Part shown: positions 7,436 to 13,010 of the stretch, one piece after another
How positions within the stretch are numbered: the stretch's first letter is position 1
Layout of the letters: the number at the start of each line of letters is the position of its first letter
Source: an uncultured Bacilli bacterium
GTDB lineage: Bacteria; Bacillota_I; Bacilli_A; RF39; UBA660
Assembly (NCBI GenBank): GCA_944359885.1
Contig: CALVTC010000011.1
Span: 1-32,632, forward strand
Length of the DNA: 32,632 nucleotides
Direction: 5' to 3'
Translations under genes and position numbers: made by a program
Notes under the pieces: generated by a model
Seen by the model: the letters and a program-made list of their open reading frames with translations, nothing else
What the model was told of the DNA's origin: nothing
Database searches by the model: none

Positions 7436-7501
7436 TCAACCTCTTTCCCCTTGATTTATGTGCAAAAGATTGATATAATTAAAAAGAAAATTGCAAAGCA
7501 T
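7436..7501 (-). CDS. Possible 21-residue leader peptide before the integrase
   Basis: An ATG at 7501 on the minus strand follows AAAGGATTGATATA, the same ribosome binding context as the 9611 gene, and opens 21 codons ending in TGA four bases before the integrase ATG. The spacing suggests translational coupling to int. Its codons are A/T-rich and the product (MLCNFLFNYINLLH) resembles nothing known, so it could be chance. It is entirely antisense to the small RNA region. Confidence 0.3.
   Translation of the reverse strand: MLCNFLFNYINLLHINQGERG
7451..7479 (+). promoter_or_regulatory. Strong orphan promoter for a small RNA
   Basis: TTGATT (7451-7456), a 17-bp spacer and TATAAT (7474-7479) with an extended TG one base upstream of the -10. 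No plausible protein starts downstream on this strand before the terminator at 7570. Transcription would begin near 7486, running against the integrase leader. Confidence 0.65.
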
Positions 7502-7530
7502 TATATCAATCCTTTATGTTTGGTATTTTG

Positions 7531-7555
7531 TTCACAGTCTTGGTCGACTTTTTGT
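7531..7555 (-). repeat. Inverted copy of a 25-bp element (copy 1)
   Basis: Read on the minus strand this is the 25-bp element that recurs at 9574-9598 on the plus strand, 23 of 25 identical; its core is GTCGACCAAGACT. It lies inside the candidate small RNA. Confidence 0.8.
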
Positions 7556-7569
7556 AATTTTCAAATTTT

Positions 7570-7599
7570 GATCTCGTGTTACCGCACGGGGTCTTTTTT
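7570..7599 (+). terminator. Terminator of the candidate small RNA
   Basis: GATCTCGTG (7570-7578) pairs with CACGGGGTC (7585-7593), nine pairs including two G-U, loop TTACCG, then six Ts. The opposite strand has no U-run, so it works only on plus-strand transcripts. Confidence 0.8.
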
Positions 7600-7643
7600 A
7601 TTTTCAATTTGTAAAATTAACTATATTTTTAAAATTTAAGTTA

Positions 7644-8396
7644 TTATTTATTTTCATTTTTATATTTTATAGTCACTTTAATTCCATATGATAAACTATC
7701 ATTTACTCTGACTCTTTCTTTTAGAGCATCATCGTCAAAATAAATTTCTTTAAATTTACCACCAGAAAATTCGGAGTAAATTTCTTCTGTATTATCATTT
7801 AATATTTTTAATACGTCATTTATTTCACTTTTAGGAACATAGCCTATATGATAATAATTGTCGTTATAATCGCTAATGTATACTTTGATAGCAGTTTCGC
7901 CATTATATTTAGTGATTTCAAGTTTAGTCCTTTTTATATATTGACCTGAAACCCAAAATTGCTCCTCAATGTACATTTCCAACATTTCTTTATTTGTTAT
8001 ATCATTATAAGGTGTTAAGTAACCTAAATCAATTCCTTCTAAAGCTATATTTTTGATAATTTTTTGGCGATTTTTTCTGGTTTTTTCATCCTCAAAAGTT
8101 GTACCAGAAACGTTGAATTGATAAATATTAAAATTGTTTTTTATAATTTTATTATTAGCTGATTCTTCGTCTTTTCCTGCTGGCTTTTCTATATGTATAT
8201 TATTAGAAATATTATTTTTAATTTTCTTCTCGATACTTTCCTTGGTATCTAAAAAACAATCGACGCTTGTGATACCTCCAGCTTTTTTCATACAGCTAGG
8301 ACATATCCAACAATTACTTTTAATTATTTTCCGTCGATTAAGTCCTACTTGTTTTCCACAAAAAGCACATGTGGTTCTTAAGTTAAAAAAGTTCAT
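7644..8396 (-). CDS. Zinc-ribbon (DUF4428-like) protein of the lysogeny module
   Basis: The 250-residue protein begins with a Cys4 ribbon, CAFCGKQVGLNRRK then CWICPSC, of the kind seen in DUF4428 proteins of Firmicute prophages. A polar linker follows (about 45-95). The C-terminal half (about 115-225) includes QFWVSGQY, NGETAIKVYISDYNDN and YHIGYVPKSEI, which faintly resembles a HIRAN-type DNA-binding domain. Role unknown; position next to the repressor suggests a lysogeny-expressed accessory gene, for example host protection. GGAGGAATATTTTT precedes the ATG. It is probably transcribed with the repressor upstream and possibly the integrase downstream. Confidence 0.6.
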   Translation of the reverse strand: MNFFNLRTTCAFCGKQVGLNRRKIIKSNCWICPSCMKKAGGITSVDCFLDTKESIEKKIKNNISNNIHIEKPAGKDEESANNKIIKNNFNIYQFNVSGTTFEDEKTRKNRQKIIKNIALEGIDLGYLTPYNDITNKEMLEMYIEEQFWVSGQYIKRTKLEITKYNGETAIKVYISDYNDNYYHIGYVPKSEINDVLKILNDNTEEIYSEFSGGKFKEIYFDDDALKERVRVNDSLSYGIKVTIKYKNENK

Positions 8397-8446
8397 AAAA
8401 ATATTCCTCCATTTTCTATATTAAAAATACCTGTACTAGCATATTT

Positions 8447-8785
8447 TTAATCACTCTTTTCACTAATTCTTTTTTTTAAAATAAATTTTATTGTATCTTT
8501 ATCATCTTCTGTAAGTAGAGCTTTAGCTTCTCTATATAGTTTTTCTAAATCATCATTGTCATCTTTTATTTTTGATAAATCTTGATTCACTAATTGATCT
8601 ATTGTGTAGTGAAGATAATTTGCAATTTTAATTAAATCAGGAGTCATGATAGTTCTTTCTCCAGTTTTCCACATTGAAATTAGTCCTGGGCTAGTGTGTC
8701 CTGTTATTTTTAACAATGAATCAGCACTTATTATTTTATGATCTAATAGATAACATATATTTTTTGATAGTAAATTATCGGACAT
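8447..8785 (-). CDS. CI-like phage repressor (HTH_XRE)
   Basis: I choose the ATG at 8785 because AGGAGGAATAA precedes it and the promoter lies just upstream; a longer open frame runs through the operators and is not coding. The 112-residue product has a helix-turn-helix at about residues 18-62 (SADSLLKITGHTSPGLISMW, then PDLIKIANYLHYTIDQL) and a short acidic/basic helical tail instead of a cleavable LexA-like domain. It is therefore a short repressor that cannot self-cleave; induction must use another route. It probably binds the two operators at 8839-8888, shutting off the early promoter. Confidence 0.8.
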   Translation of the reverse strand: MSDNLLSKNICYLLDHKIISADSLLKITGHTSPGLISMWKTGERTIMTPDLIKIANYLHYTIDQLVNQDLSKIKDDNDDLEKLYREAKALLTEDDKDTIKFILKKRISEKSD

Positions 8786-8804
8786 ATTTATTCCTCCTAG
8801 CCAT

Positions 8805-8833
8805 ATTATATTACACTTTTTTCTTTTAATCAA
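8805..8833 (-). promoter_or_regulatory. Repressor promoter
   Basis: Minus strand: TTGATT (8833-8828), 17-bp spacer, TATAAT (8810-8805). The repressor start follows about 20 bases downstream. Operator 1 starts 5 bp upstream of its -35, a position that could allow self-activation or repression. Confidence 0.8.
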
Positions 8834-8838
8834 TGTAA

Positions 8839-8861
8839 TTTTTTCACAAAAAGTGAAAAAA
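8839..8861. promoter_or_regulatory. Operator 1 of the lysis/lysogeny switch
   Basis: A perfect inverted repeat, TTTTTTCAC-AAAAA-GTGAAAAAA, lies between the two divergent promoters. Its half-site TTCAC recurs in operator 2. The centres of the two sites are 30 bp apart, about three helical turns. Confidence 0.7.
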
Positions 8862-8865
8862 GTTA

Positions 8866-8894
8866 TTGACTTTTTACTCATAGTGAAATATACT
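8866..8894 (+). promoter_or_regulatory. Early (Cro-side) promoter
   Basis: TTGACT (8866-8871), 17-bp spacer, TATACT (8889-8894): near-consensus. Operator 2 occupies the spacer, so repressor binding would exclude polymerase. Confidence 0.85.
8873..8888. promoter_or_regulatory. Operator 2, inside the early promoter
   Basis: TTTAC-TCATA-GTGAA has the same half-sites and 5-base centre as operator 1 with one mismatch, and sits wholly between the -35 and -10 of the early promoter. Confidence 0.65.
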
Positions 8895-8916
8895 TGTATT
8901 GTAAGGAGAGAAATAA

Positions 8917-9165
8917 ATGGAAACAAATGAACAACAAGTAATAAGAAATATAAAATCTACTCGCAATCGTTATGGTAAAACTCAAGAACAAGTTGCTGCA
9001 GTAGCTAATATGACATCTAGAACTTATAAGTCGATAGAAAATCATCCCTTTTCTTACTCGATTGATAAGTTAAATATCATTGCTAAAGCAATTGGATGTA
9101 ACTTAGACGAATTTTTTTTACCTCTTAATTTCACTGAAAGTGAACAAACTGTTAGTAATAAATAA
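8917..9165 (+). CDS. Cro-like HTH_XRE regulator
   Basis: An 82-residue DNA-binding protein and the first gene of the early transcript. The helix-turn-helix spans about residues 8-64: TRNRYGKTQEQVAAVANMTS, then YKSIENHPFSYSIDKLNIIA and GCNLDEFF, the standard XRE layout. It is divergent from the repressor and likely competes for the same operators to favour lytic growth. AAGGAGAG is 6 bases before the ATG. Confidence 0.8.
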   Translation: METNEQQVIRNIKSTRNRYGKTQEQVAAVANMTSRTYKSIENHPFSYSIDKLNIIAKAIGCNLDEFFLPLNFTESEQTVSNK

Positions 9166-9203
9166 ATTAGATAGTTATATAAGACTGTGAAAGGGATGAT
9201 ATT

Positions 9204-9338
9204 ATGAAAAAAATTAAAGTAACTAAAAAAATGTTAAAACAAGCTTTGTTAGAGAGAATTTACAATATTATAACTGGACCAACTAAATTAACTACAGAGG
9301 ATATAGAAGCTTTAAAAATTTTACTAAAAAAAGACTAG
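9204..9338 (+). CDS. Small early protein (44 residues)
   Basis: A short basic, helical protein (MKKIKVTKKMLKQALLERIY...) downstream of the Cro-like gene in the same direction. The leader AAGACTGTGAAAGGGATGATATT is a variant of the leader of the 9611 gene, and part of it (9181-9191) is a perfect 11-base complement of the candidate small RNA. It may therefore be under the same control. I do not recognise a family; an excisionase or anti-repressor role would be speculation. A weak TAGATA/TATCTA hairpin follows its stop. Confidence 0.55.
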   Translation: MKKIKVTKKMLKQALLERIYNIITGPTKLTTEDIEALKILLKKD

Positions 9339-9374
9339 ATAGTGTCAGTATCTAATCTTATATTGCTATTTCGG

Positions 9375-9521
9375 TTATTTAGAATGTGAGTCTTTTAATT
9401 GCATTGTTATTTCATCAATGGCCTTCTTAATAGCTTCTAGTTGTTCACTATCATCTGCATATTGCTTGATATAGCCATTATTCAACATAGCAATAACAAT
9501 TTCTGTAGCTTTGTCTATCAA
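9375..9521 (-). CDS. Small minus-strand protein with TTG start (48 residues)
   Basis: On the minus strand AAGGAGGTG sits ahead of a TTG at 9521 that opens 48 codons: (M)IDKATEIVIAMLNNGY, ending LKDSHSK. It is amphipathic and acidic, and probably folds into helices. It is convergent with the 9204 gene and opposes the early transcript. Its ribosome binding site is part of a perfect CTCCTT-AGA-AAGGAG hairpin, so translation may be low unless something opens it. A TATACT -10-like box lies about 15 bases upstream of the hairpin. Reminiscent of small phage proteins of unknown function. Confidence 0.55.
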   Translation of the reverse strand: MIDKATEIVIAMLNNGYIKQYADDSEQLEAIKKAIDEITMQLKDSHSK

Positions 9522-9573
9522 AATAACACCTCCTTTCTAAGGAGAGTATATCAAAGATTTATAAAAAACAAAA

Positions 9574-9598
9574 ACAAAGAGTCGACCAAGACTATGAA
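9574..9598 (+). repeat. 25-bp element (copy 2) in the 9611 leader
   Basis: This copy, core GTCGACCAAGACT, matches the minus strand of 7531-7555 at 23 of 25 positions. It directly precedes the ribosome binding site of the 9611 gene. Confidence 0.8.
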
Positions 9599-9610
9599 AG
9601 GATTGATATT

Positions 9611-9817
9611 ATGAAAAAATTAAAATTAAGGAAATGGGTTAAAGTTGCTATAGCTATTATTTTGTTAGTTATTATTGCAATTATTTTAACTCATTTTATT
9701 TTAACTTCAATTAATGGTTTTAATGAGGGTTCTATCCAATGTGATCAAATCAAAGGTAGCACTTGTAGTTATTACGAAGTTCAAAAACTTATAAAAACAG
9801 GTGGTTACAATGGCTAG
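9611..9817 (+). CDS. Small single-pass membrane protein, putative antisense-RNA target
   Basis: A 68-residue protein: basic N-terminus (MKKLKLRKWVK), one strong membrane segment (about residues 12-34) and a polar tail with two cysteines (SIQCDQIKGSTCSYY). It has GAAAGGATT 8 bases before the ATG, and this whole leader is complementary to the candidate RNA at 7486-7599. A short hydrophobic protein held down by an antisense RNA resembles type I toxin design, but the tail is longer than in typical toxins. Its end overlaps the next gene, so silencing it could also reduce translation of the following early genes. Function unknown. Confidence 0.7.
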   Translation: MKKLKLRKWVKVAIAIILLVIIAIILTHFILTSINGFNEGSIQCDQIKGSTCSYYEVQKLIKTGGYNG

Positions 9818-10073
9818 TCAATTACTAGCAGATGAACTTATTGAAGTTTTATCTTGTCAATGGGCTGGAAATAAAGAGATTATGAAAATCATTGGTTGTG
9901 GAACTAATACCGCAATTAAGGTTAGAAGAGAAATTGAAAATTCTGTTAGAAAGATAAATCCAAATTGCAGACTTCCATCAAAGAAAGTTCCGATGCAGGA
10001 AGTTATTACTTATTTCGGAATCGATTTAAAACGACTCGAAAAGATGGCAATTTTGAATAAAAAAATTAAATAA
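9810..10073 (+). CDS. Small helix-turn-helix-like early protein
   Basis: I prefer the ATG at 9810 (AGGTGG six bases upstream) over the GTG at 9801, giving 87 residues. The stretch GNKEIMKIIGCGTNTAIKVR followed by LPSKKVPMQEVITYFGIDL resembles small winged-helix or excisionase-like phage proteins that sit ahead of replication genes. It likely binds DNA; the target is not visible. It overlaps the end of the membrane protein gene by 8 bases and is followed, 40 bases on, by the replisome organizer. Confidence 0.65.
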   Translation: MASQLLADELIEVLSCQWAGNKEIMKIIGCGTNTAIKVRREIENSVRKINPNCRLPSKKVPMQEVITYFGIDLKRLEKMAILNKKIK

Positions 10074-10113
10074 GAGGGGAAACGGTTGGAATAAAGAAGA
10101 AAGTGAGGTTATT

Positions 10114-10941
10114 ATGCTTGAACCGTGTTATTTTTCAGTCTTACCGTCAAAAGTAAGGTACGATGATTCTTTATGTCCAAACGAAAAATTATTATTTAGT
10201 GAGATTAGCAGTCTTTGCAACAAAAGCGGTTATTGCTTTGCAAATAACGAATATTTCGCAAAGCTATACAAGGTACATAAAAACACTGTATCAAAGTGGA
10301 TATCTCACTTAAAGCAAAAGAAATATATTAAATTGTTTTTCACATATAAAGATAATTCTAAAGCAATTGAAAAAAGAATTTTAACAGTTGGTGAAGCAGC
10401 TTTTAGTCCAGACATAAATGACAATTTATTTGAAGATGATCCAAACGATATTTTAGAAGAAGAACAGATATCAGATGACGAATCAGTTGAATTTATAGAA
10501 GAGCATCAATCTGATGAAGAGGTTGATGAAAAAAATTGTCCTACCCCTAAACGAAAAGCTGAATACCCCCTAAACGAAAAGCTGAAGGATAATAATATAA
10601 AGTTTAATAATAGTAATATAGATAGAAGTATATATACGGATTTTGAAAAAAAATTTAAAACACCACTTACACCACTTACAAAAAACTTAATGGATCAATT
10701 TTTATTAATTTATCCAAAGGAAGTTATTACGTATGCTATGGATATTGCTATTAAAAATGGAGTTCCTAAAATTTCTTATGTTGCAGGAATTATTAGCAAT
10801 TGGAAAAAAGACAACTATGAAACATTAGATGACATAATAAGAGGTAGTCCAAAAATTCCAGATTTTACAGAAGAAGAGTTAAAAAAGCTGGATGAAATTT
10901 TAAGTTGGAATTGGTTTGAAGATGATGAGGAAGGAGGATGA
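10114..10941 (+). CDS. Replisome organizer / replication initiation protein (HTH_36 plus DnaB_2-like)
   Basis: The 275-residue protein starts the phage's replication by binding its origin and recruiting helicase-loading proteins. Residues 1-95 are a winged helix of the HTH_36 type (LPSKVRYDDSLCPNEKLLFS, then YFAKLYKVHKNTVSKWISHL). Residues 100-175 are acidic and unstructured. Residues about 175-245 look like the DnaD/DnaB_2 C-terminal domain (EVITYAMDIAIKNGVPKISYVAGIISNWKK is split over this region). As in many Firmicute phages, the origin appears to lie within the gene (repeats at 10544-10586). GTGAGGTTATT precedes the ATG. Confidence 0.8.
   Translation: MLEPCYFSVLPSKVRYDDSLCPNEKLLFSEISSLCNKSGYCFANNEYFAKLYKVHKNTVSKWISHLKQKKYIKLFFTYKDNSKAIEKRILTVGEAAFSPDINDNLFEDDPNDILEEEQISDDESVEFIEEHQSDEEVDEKNCPTPKRKAEYPLNEKLKDNNIKFNNSNIDRSIYTDFEKKFKTPLTPLTKNLMDQFLLIYPKEVITYAMDIAIKNGVPKISYVAGIISNWKKDNYETLDDIIRGSPKIPDFTEEELKKLDEILSWNWFEDDEEGG
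10544..10640. other. Candidate phage replication origin with two 20-bp iterons
   Basis: CCCCTAAACGAAAAGCTGAA occurs exactly twice, at 10544-10563 and 10567-10586, a 23-bp step. Because 23 is not a multiple of three, the two copies encode different peptides (TPKRKAE and PLNEKLK), so selection acted on DNA and not on protein. An A/T-only-like stretch follows at 10587-10640 (ATAATATAAAGTTTAATAAT and onward), a fitting unwinding region. This lies inside the replisome organizer gene, the usual place for such origins. Confidence 0.6.
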
Positions 10942-10942
10942 C

Positions 10943-11251
10943 ATGAAAAAATATCGTTGGTATGCTCAATCCTTAAAGGTTAATTTTAATTACAAAGAAT
11001 GGAGGCAGGATTTAGCAGCTTTTGTTCGAAGAAAATTATTTTGGGATTTTGCAATGGTATCGAAGTCAAGAGCAGTCGATTTAAAAAGTGGATTCTATTC
11101 AAAAGGTAATAAGTGGTTTGAGATTTATGATTCACATGGAAACTGGTTAAGAGTTATTTATAAAAATCAATCAGAGATTATTGCAATAGAACCAGCAAAC
11201 TTTGATAAGAACTTAATTGATGAATATTTCAAGTTAAGGAACATTAACTGA
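10943..11251 (+). CDS. Phage early protein of unknown function (102 residues)
   Basis: The ATG at 10943 follows GGAAGGAGGATGAC directly after the end of the replisome gene, so the two are translated together. The protein is basic and rich in aromatic residues (YRWYAQSLKVNFNYKEWRQD, later GNKWFEIYDSHGNWLRVIY), suggesting a compact beta-rich fold. No family is recognised. The immediate context is replication, so a helicase-loader accessory or nucleic-acid-binding role is possible but not supported by motifs. Confidence 0.65.
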   Translation: MKKYRWYAQSLKVNFNYKEWRQDLAAFVRRKLFWDFAMVSKSRAVDLKSGFYSKGNKWFEIYDSHGNWLRVIYKNQSEIIAIEPANFDKNLIDEYFKLRNIN

Positions 11252-11290
11252 ATTTAACTAAATAAAAGAGAAGAAAAGAGGGATAAGTAT

Positions 11291-11548
11291 ATGGAGATTA
11301 CAAGTGTTAGTGTAAAAAAAGTTGAAAAAGAAGATTCAAGAGTGAAAGGAATTGTAACCATTGTACTAGATGACCAATTCGTAGTACATGATATTCGCAT
11401 TATTGAGGGGGATAACGGTTTATTTATTGCTATGCCTAGTCGAAAGACGGCAATTGGTGGATACCGTGATATTGCTCATCCTATAACTCCTGCAGCTAGA
11501 AATATGATTGAAAAAGCAATTCTAGATGCATATAAAGAGGGTAAATAA
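11291..11548 (+). CDS. spoVG: SpoVG family protein
   Basis: The 85-residue protein is a full-length SpoVG: MEITSVSVKKVEKEDSRVKG, then IVLDDQFVVHDIRIIEG, GLFIAMPSRKT and HPITPAARNMIEKAIL. Bacterial SpoVG is a nucleic-acid-binding regulator that affects sporulation, division, capsule and virulence genes. A copy inside a phage early operon may act on phage DNA or RNA, or mimic the host regulator. AAGAGGGATAAGTAT precedes the ATG, and the coiled-coil gene follows two bases after the stop. Confidence 0.9.
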   Translation: MEITSVSVKKVEKEDSRVKGIVTIVLDDQFVVHDIRIIEGDNGLFIAMPSRKTAIGGYRDIAHPITPAARNMIEKAILDAYKEGK

Positions 11549-11550
11549 TA

Positions 11551-12000
11551 ATGAAAATACTTAGAAAAAAAGAATATGATGACTTAATTAATCAAATTAA
11601 GAGTGCAGAAAGCAAAATAAGAGATCAAAAGAAATACTATGAAGATAAAAATAGTGAATTGAATAAAAAAATAGCTAATTTAGAAAAAGATAAATGTGCA
11701 TTAATTTCAGAATCAGAAAAGATAACAGAAAACTTAAAAAGAATGGAAAATATATTGGTTGCTAAAGAAAATAAGTTAATTAAGATTAGTCAGGAGAAAG
11801 TTAAAATTAATCAGAAAAAAGTAGAGTTTTCTAGCAGAATAGGGGGCTTAACAAAAGAAAATAACAAACTAAAAAAGGAAATTGAAGATAAGAATCAAAA
11901 GATTGAAAACCTAAAAGAAGACTTCCGTAAAAATCATAAGAAATTAACTGTTAATCAGTATGATAAAAGATTAAAAGTAGTAAATAAAAAAGAAAATTAA
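11551..12000 (+). CDS. Coiled-coil phage protein
   Basis: A 149-residue, highly charged protein that is almost entirely coiled coil (repeated Leu/Ile/Lys/Glu heptads such as KKIANLEKDK and NKLKKEIEDKNQKIENLKED), with a basic end. No enzymatic motif. It is immediately downstream of spoVG (two bases) and may be coupled to it. Such proteins in phage replication regions can be scaffolds or single-strand annealing partners; here that is only a possibility. Confidence 0.65.
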   Translation: MKILRKKEYDDLINQIKSAESKIRDQKKYYEDKNSELNKKIANLEKDKCALISESEKITENLKRMENILVAKENKLIKISQEKVKINQKKVEFSSRIGGLTKENNKLKKEIEDKNQKIENLKEDFRKNHKKLTVNQYDKRLKVVNKKEN

Positions 12001-12066
12001 ATAAGTTAAATAAATTAAAGTGGCAAATACATAATACGACAACCCTTTATTATTCTGTTTTACGTT

Positions 12067-12178
12067 ATAGCAAACGAGTTTGTGGCCACGAGTTTGGTTT
12101 GCTAATTATAAACAGTCGCAAGTGTTTCATTTTATAACTAACCTTCTTTAAAGCCAGGTTTGACTGTTTACTGGCTTT
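12067..12178 (+). other. Structured noncoding stretch before the small membrane protein gene
   Basis: The 203 bases between 12001 and 12203 hold no gene but contain nested symmetry. TAGCAAAC (12068-12075) pairs with GTTTGCTA (12097-12104) and encloses two direct ACGAGTTTG repeats (12074-12082, 12088-12096) on either side of the palindrome GTGGCCAC. ACAGTC (12112-12117) can pair with GACTGT (12162-12167). AAAGCCAG (12150-12157) pairs with CTGGCTTT (12171-12178). It could be a leader RNA element, a small RNA, or a DNA site for the recombinase encoded at 12385. Confidence 0.5.
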
Positions 12179-12203
12179 ACTTAATAAAAGAGGAGCTGGT
12201 AGT

Positions 12204-12383
12204 GTGAGTAGAGAATTAAAAATTATATATGTAATATTAAGTATTGGTTTTATAGTTTTAATGTTATGCGGAATTAAAATATTGTATGACATAATCGAAT
12301 ATCATACGTGTTATAATCTCCCCGTTAGTGACTTTTATAAACATGATGAGTGTGTAAGGCTACTGGAAGATTTAGAAGAGTAA
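12204..12383 (+). CDS. Small single-pass membrane protein with GTG start
   Basis: AGAGGAGCTGGTA precedes a GTG that opens 59 codons: (M)SRELKIIYVILSIGFIVL..., one membrane segment (about residues 6-27) and a polar tail with two cysteines (YHTCYNLP, HDECVRLL). The architecture parallels the 9611 protein: short inside, one membrane helix, two-cysteine tail. The stop is one base before the recombinase ATG, so they are coupled. Unknown function. Confidence 0.6.
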   Translation: MSRELKIIYVILSIGFIVLMLCGIKILYDIIEYHTCYNLPVSDFYKHDECVRLLEDLEE

Positions 12384-12384
12384 T

Positions 12385-12999
12385 ATGAGATACTATAAAG
12401 TTAATTACGGTAGAAAAACTGTAAGACCATTTAAATTGGAAGATGCAAAAAACATCATGATTATGTTGCAAAAAAAACGCGATGCAACTGATAATGATAG
12501 ACTTAAGAAAATATACGATAGAGACTGGTTAATGTTTAAATTGGGACTTAATACTGCATTTAGAATAGAAGATCTATTACAAATTAAAGTAGATGATTTG
12601 CTACTTAAAGGGACTATGTATACCAGAGAAAATAAGACTAAAAAAGAGCAAAACTGGGAGCTTAATCAAAAACTACATAAAGAAGTATTAGATTATATTG
12701 AAAGAAACAATTTATATGAGGGAGAGTATCTATTCAAGTCTAATGTTAGTGTTAACAAGCCAATGACTAGACAAAATGCCAGGTTAAGAATAAAAAAATA
12801 TGCTGATGAAATTGGAGTTAAATATTTAGTTAGTTGTCATTCTTTGAGAAAATGCTTTGCTCGAACATTTTACGAGCAAACAAAAGATTTAATAACTCTT
12901 CAGAGAATGTTAAATCATGCGACTCCACAAGTGACATTAATTTATATTTGCTGGGACGATGATGACCAGCAGAAATCAAGAAAAGAATTTTATTTGTAA
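12385..12999 (+). CDS. Small tyrosine recombinase in the early region
   Basis: A 204-residue catalytic-core-only tyrosine recombinase, distinct from the integrase. It shows R60 (LNTAFRIEDLL), a basic K84/K87 hairpin (ENKTKKEQ), H152 and R155 (CHSLRKCF), H178 (LNHATPQ) and Y187 (LIYICW), the complete catalytic set in order. The N-terminal core-binding domain is nearly missing, as in the compact recombinases found in early operons of many Firmicute phages. Possible roles are resolving genome multimers or acting at a local site; the inverted repeats at 12067-12104 are candidates. Confidence 0.85.
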   Translation: MRYYKVNYGRKTVRPFKLEDAKNIMIMLQKKRDATDNDRLKKIYDRDWLMFKLGLNTAFRIEDLLQIKVDDLLLKGTMYTRENKTKKEQNWELNQKLHKEVLDYIERNNLYEGEYLFKSNVSVNKPMTRQNARLRIKKYADEIGVKYLVSCHSLRKCFARTFYEQTKDLITLQRMLNHATPQVTLIYICWDDDDQQKSRKEFYL

Positions 13000-13010
13000 A
13001 GGAGAAAGAT

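Larger units (their letters stand above)
7486..7599 (+). ncRNA. Candidate antisense regulatory RNA of the lysogeny region
   Basis: A promoter with ideal spacing and a strong terminator enclose about 114 bases without a credible gene. The RNA is the complement of the integrase upstream leader. It is also complementary in trans to the leader of the 9611 gene: 7503-7515 pairs with 9597-9609 (13 bases, covering AAAGGAT and up to one base before the ATG), and 7531-7555 pairs with 9574-9598 (23 Watson-Crick pairs plus one G-U of 25). A 15-base stretch of the RNA (7516-7530) would bulge out. The 9204 leader shares an 11-base complement (9181-9191 with 7531-7541). Blocking translation of early genes in the lysogen is my inference, by analogy with antisense RNAs such as c4 of phages P1/P7. 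Confidence 0.55.

Noticed and set aside
7451-7639. 62-codon plus-strand frame between int and the zinc-ribbon gene
   Set aside because: It would start on the -35 box of the promoter and run through the terminator; no ribosome binding site and an implausible composition.
8786-8926. 47-codon N-terminal extension of the repressor
   Set aside because: It would read through both operators and both promoters; the ATG at 8785 has AGGAGG.
12065-12292. 75-codon minus-strand frame over the structured stretch
   Set aside because: No binding site, opposes all neighbours, and overlaps the GTG-start membrane protein gene and the hairpins.
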